From Mariprofundaceae bacterium (GTDB lineage Bacteria > Pseudomonadota > Zetaproteobacteria > Mariprofundales > Mariprofundaceae), in NCBI GenBank assembly GCA_030950975.1, contig JAUZQL010000231.1, positions 1-9,118 on the forward strand: 9,118 nt of DNA. Reading direction: 5' to 3'. Both the position numbers and the translations under genes were made by a program. A model generated the notes under the pieces. The model worked only from the letters and a program-made list of their open reading frames with translations, made no database searches and was not told the DNA's origin. Below, in pieces: positions 1 to 7,458 of the stretch (position 1 is the stretch's first letter; each line of letters opens with the position of its first letter).

Positions 1-1245
1 TATACCTTTGTTTTGTATGTAAATAATAAAAGTGCTATTCCAGATAGTTATGACTTATTGGGTAGTATTGGTATAGGTGGCTTTGGCAATGTAAGCAATA
101 TGCCAAATGGTTGGACGTTGGATTTTAGAAATAGTGCAACGGGTGTTTGTGCAACGACAGGTCAGTCTATTTCCAACACGGGTGTGATTAATGCTGGTGC
201 AAATAAACTGGTTTGTGCGGTGATTACAACACCTACAACGCAAGTGGCGGGTACAACCAATATTTATTTCCAAGCTAAATCACCCACTTCAGGTGCTTTG
301 GATATTAAACTAGATGCGATTACCGTGAAGACACTCCGTAGCATCAAAATTAATAGCAATAATGCAGGGCAAGTCTTCCCTGGTGGTTCGATTGTTTATA
401 CGCATATTATTACCAATGCAGGGAATGTGACAGAAGGTGATGTGGCGACAGTGACTGCTGGTAAAAGTGTTGTGACATTGGCATTGGCAAACAGTCTTGC
501 ACCTACATGGACATCTGTGATTTATTGGGATAAAAATAACGATGGTATATTGGATCCAGCGGATCCTGTAGTGACAAACTTGTCTGCTTTAACGGGTGGT
601 ACAAATGGAGCTTCAACAGCTGCTGGTTTGGCTTCAGGCGAAGTCGCAACGTTATTTGTCAAAGTGTTTGCGCCATTGGGTGCTGCTATCAATGCAATTG
701 ATACCGCAACGATTACAGCCACAACCACAGGGGTTGTTTCAACGATTGCAGCGCCAGCCGCAGTCTTTAATGCAGATAATACGACGGTGATTGCGGGTCA
801 GGTTCGTTTGGTGAAAACACAGGCCTTGGATGCAACCTGTAATGGTGTTGCAGATACAGCCTTTGCAACGACCGATATTCAAGGGAAACCAGGTCAATGT
901 ATTATGTATAAAATTACGGCGACCAATGCGGGTTCTGCAGATGTGACAGGTTTGAAGGTTTCGGATGCAACGCCAGCATTTACAACGTACTACGATAAGA
1001 GTGTTGCAACAACAACAACGGCAACACCTGCAGCTGCTTGTGCAGGTGCTCTGGTTCCAGTCGATACAGCCAATGCTGTTAAAACGGTAAGAAGTGATGG
1101 TGTGCCCTTGGGTACAGCTACAGGGTCTGCTGCAACCACGACTTCAGGAACATGTGGTAATCCATCACAATTCACCTCTACGATCGGGACATTAACGCCT
1201 CAACAATTTGCGACGTTGACATTCAGCGTGAGAATTAATCCTTAA
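1..1245 (+). CDS. DUF11-type secreted/surface protein, C-terminal part (5' end outside window)
   Basis: The frame is open to the left edge (first in-window codons read YTFVLYVNNK) and stops with TAA at 1243-1245, so the start lies outside the window and the TTG at 13 is internal. The visible 414 residues form three beta-rich, Thr/Ala/Val-rich modules. Residues 1-110 resemble a CARDB/NEW3-like sandwich. Residues 111-250 are DUF11-like and contain an acidic loop, DKNNDGILDPADP (177-189), resembling calcium-binding DxNxDG loops. Residues 266-414 are a C-terminal DUF11-like module (YKITATNAGSADVTGLKVSD). The six cysteines (C50, C72, C280, C300, C347, C385) are spaced so that pairs fall within modules, suggesting disulfides and export. 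No LPXTG motif, transmembrane helix or barrel follows; the protein simply ends in FSVRINP. The middle module is clearly related to the N-terminal module of the next gene. Its exact role is unknown; adhesin or surface-fibre component is an inference. Confidence 0.85.
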   Translation, partial: YTFVLYVNNKSAIPDSYDLLGSIGIGGFGNVSNMPNGWTLDFRNSATGVCATTGQSISNTGVINAGANKLVCAVITTPTTQVAGTTNIYFQAKSPTSGALDIKLDAITVKTLRSIKINSNNAGQVFPGGSIVYTHIITNAGNVTEGDVATVTAGKSVVTLALANSLAPTWTSVIYWDKNNDGILDPADPVVTNLSALTGGTNGASTAAGLASGEVATLFVKVFAPLGAAINAIDTATITATTTGVVSTIAAPAAVFNADNTTVIAGQVRLVKTQALDATCNGVADTAFATTDIQGKPGQCIMYKITATNAGSADVTGLKVSDATPAFTTYYDKSVATTTTATPAAACAGALVPVDTANAVKTVRSDGVPLGTATGSAATTTSGTCGNPSQFTSTIGTLTPQQFATLTFSVRINP

Positions 1246-1268
1246 TAGGTATTAGAATCGTTTGAAAA

Positions 1269-1296
1269 ATGTGGGCAGCAATGGGGCTGCCCACAT
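1269..1296. terminator. Strong GC-rich hairpin after the first gene
   Basis: An 11-bp perfect stem (ATGTGGGCAGC at 1269-1279 with GCTGCCCACAT at 1286-1296) closes a 6-nt loop, 24 nt after the stop codon. Read on the + strand it has no U-tract; the next bases are GATTACGATAG. Read on the - strand it is followed by ATTTTTCAAA, a better intrinsic-terminator tail. It may end or protect the 3' end of the upstream mRNA, or stop antisense transcription. Terminator function on the + strand is an inference. Confidence 0.5.
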
Positions 1297-1319
1297 GATT
1301 ACGATAGATGATGATGTTG

Positions 1320-1360
1320 TTATATCTAAGCTGGTAAAAATTAAGCGAGTTTAGATATAA
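1320..1360. promoter_or_regulatory. Inverted repeat TTATATCTAA/TTAGATATAA, operator-like
   Basis: Two perfect 10-bp arms (1320-1329 and 1351-1360) can be extended inward by one G-U and two Watson-Crick pairs, to 1332 and 1348, leaving a 15-nt centre. The right arm overlaps the TATAAT at 1356-1361. That layout fits a regulator binding site over a promoter, or a transcript hairpin. No regulator gene is present in the window. Confidence 0.45.
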
Positions 1361-1361
1361 T
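1332..1361 (+). promoter_or_regulatory. Candidate sigma70 promoter for the barrel gene
   Basis: A perfect -10 hexamer TATAAT lies at 1356-1361. The best upstream hexamer at usable spacing is TGGTAA (1332-1337, 18-nt spacer), which matches TTGACA at only three of six positions, and there is no extended -10 TG. Initiation would fall near 1367-1369, giving a leader of about 120 nt that carries both hairpin repeats. The weak -35 suggests an activator may be needed, or that this is chance in AT-rich DNA. Confidence 0.4.
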
Positions 1362-1370
1362 GATAGATTT

Positions 1371-1400
1371 AGATTTCAGATACAAGCCTTCTGAAATGAC
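1371..1400 (+). repeat. Palindromic intergenic repeat, copy A
   Basis: An 8-bp perfect stem (ATTTCAGA at 1373-1380 with TCTGAAAT at 1390-1397) closes a 9-nt loop, TACAAGCCT, followed by GAC so that TGAC spans 1397-1400. It shares the AGATT-like entry, the ACAAGC loop core and the TGAC exit with copy C at 7397-7426. No gene is encoded here. Confidence 0.75.
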
Positions 1401-1408
1401 ATTACTTC

Positions 1409-1442
1409 ATGTCACCCTCGAGTGTTTGTGTCGAGGGGTCAT
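1409..1442 (-). repeat. Palindromic intergenic repeat, copy B (inverted)
   Basis: Read on the - strand, the arms CCCTCGA and TCGAGGG flank a 9-nt loop CACAAACAC and are followed by TGAC. This is the same layout as copies A and C, with a completely different but still fully paired 7-bp stem. On the + strand the arms are 1415-1421 and 1431-1437, and outer ATG/CAT trinucleotides can also pair. It faces copy A across about 8 nt, forming a head-to-head pair just upstream of the barrel gene. Confidence 0.65.
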
Positions 1443-1474
1443 GGATAGTGGGTTCTAGGGCTAGATTAAATAAT

Positions 1475-1483
1475 AAGGAGGTG
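1475..1483 (+). promoter_or_regulatory. Strong Shine-Dalgarno that fixes a TTG start
   Basis: AAGGAGGTG is a near-perfect anti-16S match. AAGGAGG ends 9 nt before the TTG at 1491. The reading frame has a TAA at 1467 and no ATG or GTG between that stop and the signal peptide, so this site supports initiation at TTG. Confidence 0.8.
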
Positions 1484-1490
1484 TATTTCA

Positions 1491-4400
1491 TTGCTGATTA
1501 AAAAATATGTCCAATTATGCACGCTCTTTATTTTATGTTTGAGTAGTTTCACTGCGTTTGCAATTGTACCACAAGTCGGATCATTGTTAACCAATCAAGC
1601 ACAATCTACATTTGTAGATAGCTATACACAATTTCATGTTCGTTTGTCATCGAATACGGTAAGAACGCGAATAACGCATTCTGAATTGATGCAACTGACC
1701 ACACCACAAACCATACGCCAAGCAGCAGGTTATCAATTTCATCTATCGCATACCTTAAAAAATATAGGCAATGCGCCGAGTACGTATACATTTAATGTCA
1801 CCAATATATTGGGTGATAATTATGATATAACAGGCTTGATGTTGATTCATGATGTCAATGGCAATGGCTTACCTGATTCAGGGGAACCGATCTTAAACAC
1901 GGGGCAAACCCTGACTTTAGGTGTGGGTGAGCAAGCCAAGATCATCATTCAAGGTACGATTCCTGCAACTTTGGCGACCACGGCGAAAGCTTGGGTGGAT
2001 GTTACAGCCACCACAGCGTTGGGTCTATCCGCAAGCAATCGTGATACGATTATTGTGCAAGATGGCGCAGTATTAAACTTGGTTAAAAGTGAAAATAAAA
2101 CCACCGCTATTGCTGGGGATACGGTTGTTTACACTTTAGATTTGAACAATAGCGGCAATGCAACAGCACAAGGGATTCCCATCACCATTGACGGTTATGC
2201 TGCCACTAAAGTCTTGATTCGTGATGTGATACCAGCCAATACGCGTTTTGCAGGATTCATCAGTACAGGGGGCGCAGGTCGCGGTTTATACCATGTGATC
2301 GGTGCGCCTTTACATAGCTATGTGACCCAACCGCCGTTGGACTTGAATGCTGTGGATGCCATGGCTGTAGCGTTTCCATCGATGATTGCCAATTCTAATT
2401 TACGTGTACAATTTCAAGTTGTGCTTCATGCCAATGCATCGGGTGAAATTTTGAATCATGGGGTCGTGTATGATGTAAATCCCACGGATGGTCTTCCTTA
2501 TATTGTACCTTCCAATGAAGTTCGTTTAACTGTACCGCCAAGCAAGACATCACAACCAGCGATTAGCTATTATACCGATGCCACGTATACCATACCTCAA
2601 GCTTCAACGGTGATTGGTCGCCCTTTGTATATTGAAGCCAATGCCTCAAGCTGTAATGCTGATCCCTTGGTGGCAGAACAGCGAACTGTGGTAGTGAAAT
2701 CAGCGTTAACAAGTGATTTGGAAAACTTAAGCTTCACAGAGACTGGAGCCAATACAGGTATTTTCATTTTATCTCAAAATGCACAAGCAGGCTTGCCAAC
2801 GCGTGATGCAAACAAATTTCCTGTAACGCAATTTAATAAAATTATTGAAACCTTTATTCATGACACCTTAACGGCGACTATTTTGGGCTGTGCAGGTGCT
2901 TCCGTAAACACCAAGATTTTGATTGATCCGAGTGGTGTTGTCTTTGATGATGTCACCAATGCACCGATTGCAGGCGCAACGGTGACGATTTATACGGGCA
3001 CAAACCAAGTAACCCAAGCGACTGTTTGGAATGATCCAACTATGACCATTGCTGCGCCTAGCAGCGTGGTGACGGATGCCTATGGAGCCTATCAGTTTCC
3101 ATTTGTTGCTCCAGGTACATACAATATCCGTGTAACACCACCTGTCGGGTCAGGTTATAAACCATCCTTATTAAACCCTAGCTTATTGCCATTGGGTCGT
3201 GCGATTGTAGGTGTTGCAGGTAATCCACCGACGGGCCCTTCTTACAATACAGGCACTTTTCTTGTCAATGCAGCAACAGGTGCTGTGGTTATTGATTTTC
3301 CTTTGAGGAAATCCACTTCAGTAGCTCCTGTATCTGGTTTATTTGTACGTAAAACAGTGGCATCGCCGAATGTGAATATGGGTGAAGTCGCCTATTATAC
3401 TGTGGATATAAACAATACAGCGGCGGTTGCTGTCAACGCAGTTACTATGAATGACCATTTACCGCATGGTTTTTCGTATATTGCAGGTTCAATGAAACGT
3501 GATGGAGTGAAAGTCGCAGACCCCACACTGACAGGTGGGAACCCAAGTTTTACGCTAGCTCTCGGAACATTAGCAGCAGGGGCTACCACCAGTTTGACCT
3601 ATGCAGCGCGTGCAGGTGTGGGAAGTTTACAAGGCGATGGCATCAACTCGGCTTGGGCAAGTACACCTTTTCAAACATCGAATGTAGCACAAGCCAAAGT
3701 GACTGTGATACCAGGTATGCTGGGTGATCAGGCGTATCTATTTGGTAAAATGTATATGGATTGTGATCACAATCGCATGCAAGGACGTGAAGAAATTGGT
3801 GTTCCCGGTGTTCGACTTTATATGGAAGATGGCACATCTGTGGTTACAGATGTCGAAGGAAAATGGAGTCTTTATGGCTTAAGTCCACGCACACATGTGG
3901 TCAAAGTAGATTCCATTACTTTGCCGAAGGGTGCGCACCTTATCAACTTATCCAATCGTCATGCAGGTGATCCCAACAGTGTGTTTGTGGACTTGAAAAA
4001 AGGTGATTTTCACCGCGCAGATTTTGCCATTTCAAACTGTTCTCAAGCCATTCGAGCCGAAGTTTTTCAACGTCGCGATCAAGGCGCACAGTATGTATCT
4101 GAGTTACAGCGAAGTGTACGTCAGCAAAGCCCATCCACTGTTGTAGGTATCCCATCTTCTGGAACACGTTCGCCGATTGCTCAAGGCATGTTGGATCCGC
4201 ATCAACCCCTTCAGGGTATTGAATTGCAAGGGGTTCCATCAGGGTTGAACGATAGCAATAGCAATGTACCCAAAGATCCGATTCAAGCAGTGATGCAAGT
4301 GCCTTTGGATGTGCGTATGCGGCTGTTGGATAATAGTTTTGGTTTTATTGACTTACACGATGGTGATGTTTTGCCCTACCGTCAAAGTAATGTGACCATC

Positions 4401-7385
4401 AAAGGTTTGATGGGAAGTCATTTTCAATTGTTCTTGAATGGTCACAAGGTTTCAAATAAGAAAGTGGGTGAAAAAAGTAGCTTGCCCAGTAAAAATTTGG
4501 AAGCATGGAAATACATTGCTTTGGATATGAAACCTGGTAAAAATACTTTGCGTGTGATGTTCAAAGGGCCTTTTGGCAATGTTCGTGGCGATCAAACCAT
4601 TCATATTGTTGCACCGGGGCATGCCGCAAAAATTGATGTGCAAATACCAAACAGTGCGGATGCGGATGGGCATAGCAAAGTGACCGTGTTGGTGAAATTG
4701 CTCGATAAAGATGGTGTGCCAGTGACGGTACGAACACCATTAACCTTAGAAAGTTCGTTGGGTCGTTGGTTTGTGAAAGATGTGAACCCTGTTGAATCGG
4801 GCACACAAACGTTTATTCAAGGCGGACAAGCTGAATTTAAGTTATTGCCACCTGAAAAGGCAGGTGAAGCTAAGATTCGCATTAGTTCAGGTGTGATGGA
4901 ACAGGTGTCTCAATTGGACTTTTTACCACCATTACGTCCTATGGTTGCCGTAGGTGTGTTGGAAGGTCGGATTCAACTCAATCATTTTAACATGAATAAC
5001 ATCAAAACAGTCCGTCAACGCGATTCTTTTGAACAACAACTGACTTTATTCGCCAATAGCAATGGCAAACGTGATGCAGCGGCACGTGCAGCCGTCTTTT
5101 TGAAAGGGCGAGTGTTGGGCAGTTATTTACTTACAGCAGCCTATGATTCGGATAAAACAGTGAAAAAACGATTGTTAAGAGATATTCAACCCAATCAATA
5201 TTATCCGATTTATGGTGATTCATCAGTTAAACGTTTTGAAGCGCAATCAACACAACGGATGTATGTGCGTGTGGATCATGGTCGCTCATGGTTGTTGTAT
5301 GGTGATTTTACGACCCAAGCTGATGCCCAAGATAGTCGCAAACTATCCAAGTATAATCGTACGATGACGGGTGTTCGGAATCATCTCGAAAATAAATTTT
5401 TAAGTGTCGATGGCTTTGCAGCGCAAGGAAGTTTCCGCCAAAAAACACAGGAACTTTTAGCCAAGGGTACGGCAGGTCCTTATTATTTAACCGCACCGAA
5501 TATGCTGTTGAACAGTGAAAAAATTAGTATTTTAACACGCGATCGCAATCAACCTTCGGTGATTTTGAAAGAAACAGTGATGCAACGCTTTGCTGATTAT
5601 TCCATCGATGCTGTGAGCGGACGTATTATTTTTGCGAAGCCAGTACCAAGTTTGGATAGCAATTTAAATCCACAAAGTATTCGTGTTCTTTATGAAATGG
5701 ATCAAGGTGGCAAACAGTTTTGGACGATGGGTGTCAATGCTGATGTGAAGCTGGGTGAACATGTGAAAGTTGGTGGAACGTATGTCAAAGATCAAAATCC
5801 AAGCAATCCCTCTAAACTTATCGGTACACATACGACTTTGAAGTTATCTGAATCAATCAGTGCCACGGCTGAAATAGCACGCAGTAGCAGTACACAATCG
5901 GGTGTGGGTTATGCACGTTGGGCAGAAGTGAAAGGCAAACATGGCAAGCTGGATGGTCGGATTTATGCAGGTAACAGTGATGTGGCGTTTCAAAATAGCA
6001 GTGCCTTGTTGAATCAAGGTCGTGAAGAAGCAGGTGTTGAAGTGACAGCACATATCACGCAAAAAACCAGTGTGAAAGCCAAATTATTACATACCCGTGA
6101 TAAAAATTTACAAACGCAACGCCGTGCTTTGGATGTGAGTGCCAATCACACCTTGAATAACTGGGTGAATGTCGAAACAGGCTATCGTCAAAGTGTGGAT
6201 AGTACGGGTGCTGCGGCTGTACGGGGTGCTTTGACAGGGCCGAATCAATCACGCTCATTGCGTTTGAAATTGGCAGGTCAAATACCGGGTATGAAAGCAT
6301 TGGGTGTATCGGGTGAGTATGAACGGGACATCAATACAGCAGGCAAACGCCGTATTGCTTTGGGCGCAAACTATCAATTGGAAAATCAAGGGAAATTGTA
6401 TGTGCGTCACGAACTTATCAGCAGCAATAGTGGGGCTTTTGGATTAAACGGTGCGCAATCCAATAGTACGACCATTATCGGTCTGGATACGAAATATATG
6501 AAGGATGGCACAATTTTTAGTGAATACCGTGCGAGAGATGCTATTTCAGGGCGTGAAGATCAAGCGGCTATGGGCTTAAGGAATACTTGGCATGTATCCA
6601 AAGATTGGCAGTTGGGTAGTAATATCGAGCATATTGTGGTCTTGAATGGCCCGAGCAATGCCAATTCTTCGACGGTGGGTGCGAGCGCATCGTTTGTGGG
6701 TGATCCTTTATTAAAAGCAACAGGGCGTTTGGAGTTTCATTGGGGTTCGACTGAAAATAGTCTGTTATCGACCTTAGGTGCTGCAAAAAAACTAGATTTT
6801 GATTATTCATTGTTAGGTAAAAATACATTTACCCAACGCTTAACTTTGGCAACGCAGAAGAAACGTGTGGAAAATGTTTTGCAAGTTGGCTTGGCATATC
6901 GTCAAACACACAGAAACAATCTTGATGCTTTGATGATGGGAGAATGGGGTTATCGGCGTGATGATGCTTTGGGTATGCGTCGCCAAAGCTACCTTCTTTC
7001 AACGCATGTGAATTATCAACCGATTCGTCCGATGACTTTATCAGGTCGTTATGGCAATAAGTGGATTAAAGAACGTTATGCGGGCATGTCATTGAAGTAT
7101 GGTTTACAGGCTTTGGGTGCGCGTATGATGTATGATGTGACTGAACGCGTTGATGTTGGCGTGATTGGAACAGCTTTATGGAGTTATGGATTCAGCCAAA
7201 AACATTATGGTTTGGGTATCGAAAGTGGCTATTTGATGCAAGCTAATTTATGGGCTTCATTGGGTTACAATATGTTTGGTTATCGTGATAAAGAAATGGT
7301 TCTGAACCAATATACAGATCAAGGCTTCTTTTTAAGATTGCGTTATAAATTTGATGAAAATATTTTGGATAGCTTGAGTCACTGA
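1491..7385 (+). CDS. Giant exported protein: DUF11/Ig modules fused to a putative outer-membrane beta-barrel
   Basis: 1964 aa, starting at TTG with an ideal ribosome-binding site. Residues 1-24 are a Sec signal peptide (cleavage likely SFTAFA|IVPQ). Residues about 35-190 form a DUF11-like module with an acidic loop DVNGNGLPDSGEP (121-133). Residues 191-350 are a second DUF11-like module. Residues 355-470 are an Ig-like domain with C388 and C467. Residues 478-608 are a carboxypeptidase-regulatory-like fold and 613-740 another DUF11 module. Residues 751-835 are SdrD-B-like (YMDCDHN...GVPGVRLY). A polar linker covers about 880-930, followed by two Ig/invasin-like domains (938-1040, 1043-1150). 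From about 1155 to the end, alternating amphipathic, aromatic-rich segments without Cys suggest a beta-barrel ending in GFFLRLRYKF, similar to a BAM beta-signal. Motifs YYPIYGD (1237-1243) and LLYGDF (1268-1273) and a conserved-looking insert (1329-1402) recur, as I recall, in large envelope proteins. Mature cysteines total four (388, 467, 758, 850). Display, adhesion or secretion roles are inferred, not shown. Confidence 0.88.
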   Translation: MLIKKYVQLCTLFILCLSSFTAFAIVPQVGSLLTNQAQSTFVDSYTQFHVRLSSNTVRTRITHSELMQLTTPQTIRQAAGYQFHLSHTLKNIGNAPSTYTFNVTNILGDNYDITGLMLIHDVNGNGLPDSGEPILNTGQTLTLGVGEQAKIIIQGTIPATLATTAKAWVDVTATTALGLSASNRDTIIVQDGAVLNLVKSENKTTAIAGDTVVYTLDLNNSGNATAQGIPITIDGYAATKVLIRDVIPANTRFAGFISTGGAGRGLYHVIGAPLHSYVTQPPLDLNAVDAMAVAFPSMIANSNLRVQFQVVLHANASGEILNHGVVYDVNPTDGLPYIVPSNEVRLTVPPSKTSQPAISYYTDATYTIPQASTVIGRPLYIEANASSCNADPLVAEQRTVVVKSALTSDLENLSFTETGANTGIFILSQNAQAGLPTRDANKFPVTQFNKIIETFIHDTLTATILGCAGASVNTKILIDPSGVVFDDVTNAPIAGATVTIYTGTNQVTQATVWNDPTMTIAAPSSVVTDAYGAYQFPFVAPGTYNIRVTPPVGSGYKPSLLNPSLLPLGRAIVGVAGNPPTGPSYNTGTFLVNAATGAVVIDFPLRKSTSVAPVSGLFVRKTVASPNVNMGEVAYYTVDINNTAAVAVNAVTMNDHLPHGFSYIAGSMKRDGVKVADPTLTGGNPSFTLALGTLAAGATTSLTYAARAGVGSLQGDGINSAWASTPFQTSNVAQAKVTVIPGMLGDQAYLFGKMYMDCDHNRMQGREEIGVPGVRLYMEDGTSVVTDVEGKWSLYGLSPRTHVVKVDSITLPKGAHLINLSNRHAGDPNSVFVDLKKGDFHRADFAISNCSQAIRAEVFQRRDQGAQYVSELQRSVRQQSPSTVVGIPSSGTRSPIAQGMLDPHQPLQGIELQGVPSGLNDSNSNVPKDPIQAVMQVPLDVRMRLLDNSFGFIDLHDGDVLPYRQSNVTIKGLMGSHFQLFLNGHKVSNKKVGEKSSLPSKNLEAWKYIALDMKPGKNTLRVMFKGPFGNVRGDQTIHIVAPGHAAKIDVQIPNSADADGHSKVTVLVKLLDKDGVPVTVRTPLTLESSLGRWFVKDVNPVESGTQTFIQGGQAEFKLLPPEKAGEAKIRISSGVMEQVSQLDFLPPLRPMVAVGVLEGRIQLNHFNMNNIKTVRQRDSFEQQLTLFANSNGKRDAAARAAVFLKGRVLGSYLLTAAYDSDKTVKKRLLRDIQPNQYYPIYGDSSVKRFEAQSTQRMYVRVDHGRSWLLYGDFTTQADAQDSRKLSKYNRTMTGVRNHLENKFLSVDGFAAQGSFRQKTQELLAKGTAGPYYLTAPNMLLNSEKISILTRDRNQPSVILKETVMQRFADYSIDAVSGRIIFAKPVPSLDSNLNPQSIRVLYEMDQGGKQFWTMGVNADVKLGEHVKVGGTYVKDQNPSNPSKLIGTHTTLKLSESISATAEIARSSSTQSGVGYARWAEVKGKHGKLDGRIYAGNSDVAFQNSSALLNQGREEAGVEVTAHITQKTSVKAKLLHTRDKNLQTQRRALDVSANHTLNNWVNVETGYRQSVDSTGAAAVRGALTGPNQSRSLRLKLAGQIPGMKALGVSGEYERDINTAGKRRIALGANYQLENQGKLYVRHELISSNSGAFGLNGAQSNSTTIIGLDTKYMKDGTIFSEYRARDAISGREDQAAMGLRNTWHVSKDWQLGSNIEHIVVLNGPSNANSSTVGASASFVGDPLLKATGRLEFHWGSTENSLLSTLGAAKKLDFDYSLLGKNTFTQRLTLATQKKRVENVLQVGLAYRQTHRNNLDALMMGEWGYRRDDALGMRRQSYLLSTHVNYQPIRPMTLSGRYGNKWIKERYAGMSLKYGLQALGARMMYDVTERVDVGVIGTALWSYGFSQKHYGLGIESGYLMQANLWASLGYNMFGYRDKEMVLNQYTDQGFFLRLRYKFDENILDSLSH

Positions 7386-7396
7386 TGGATGTTGAA

Positions 7397-7426
7397 AGAT
7401 TCCAGACACAAGCATTCTGGAATGAC
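7397..7426 (+). repeat. Palindromic intergenic repeat, copy C
   Basis: A perfect 8-bp stem (ATTCCAGA at 7399-7406 with TCTGGAAT at 7416-7423) encloses the 9-nt loop CACAAGCAT and is followed by GAC. It fills most of the 73-nt gap between the barrel and OmpA genes. In a joint transcript it would form a hairpin between the two cistrons, which could protect mRNA ends or reduce downstream expression. The similarity to copy D and the half-units at 8556-8627 extends about ten bases past the stem (the GGTTGGTA region). Confidence 0.8.
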
Positions 7427-7444
7427 GTGGTTGGTAAGTTTTTG

Positions 7445-7450
7445 AAGGAG
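7445..7450 (+). promoter_or_regulatory. Ribosome-binding site of the OmpA-family gene
   Basis: AAGGAG lies 8 nt before the ATG at 7459. A TTG at 7453 in the same frame is only 2 nt from this site, too close to be the start, so ATG is chosen. Confidence 0.8.
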
Positions 7451-7458
7451 AGTTGAAC

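Noticed and set aside
13..15. TTG as the start of the first gene
   Set aside because: The frame is open to base 1 and the preceding residues fit the beta-sandwich module, with no signal peptide after the TTG. The gene is simply cut by the window edge.
1007..1019. (CAA)4 run as a phase-variation tract
   Set aside because: It is a short triplet run within a Thr-rich segment and cannot shift the frame by whole-unit slippage.
3943..4239. 98-codon minus-strand open frame inside the giant gene
   Set aside because: It is a shadow of the coding strand with no start signal and no family resemblance.
7453..7455. TTG start for the OmpA-family gene
   Set aside because: It is only 2 nt from the AAGGAG; the ATG at 7459 has normal 8-nt spacing and begins a typical signal peptide.
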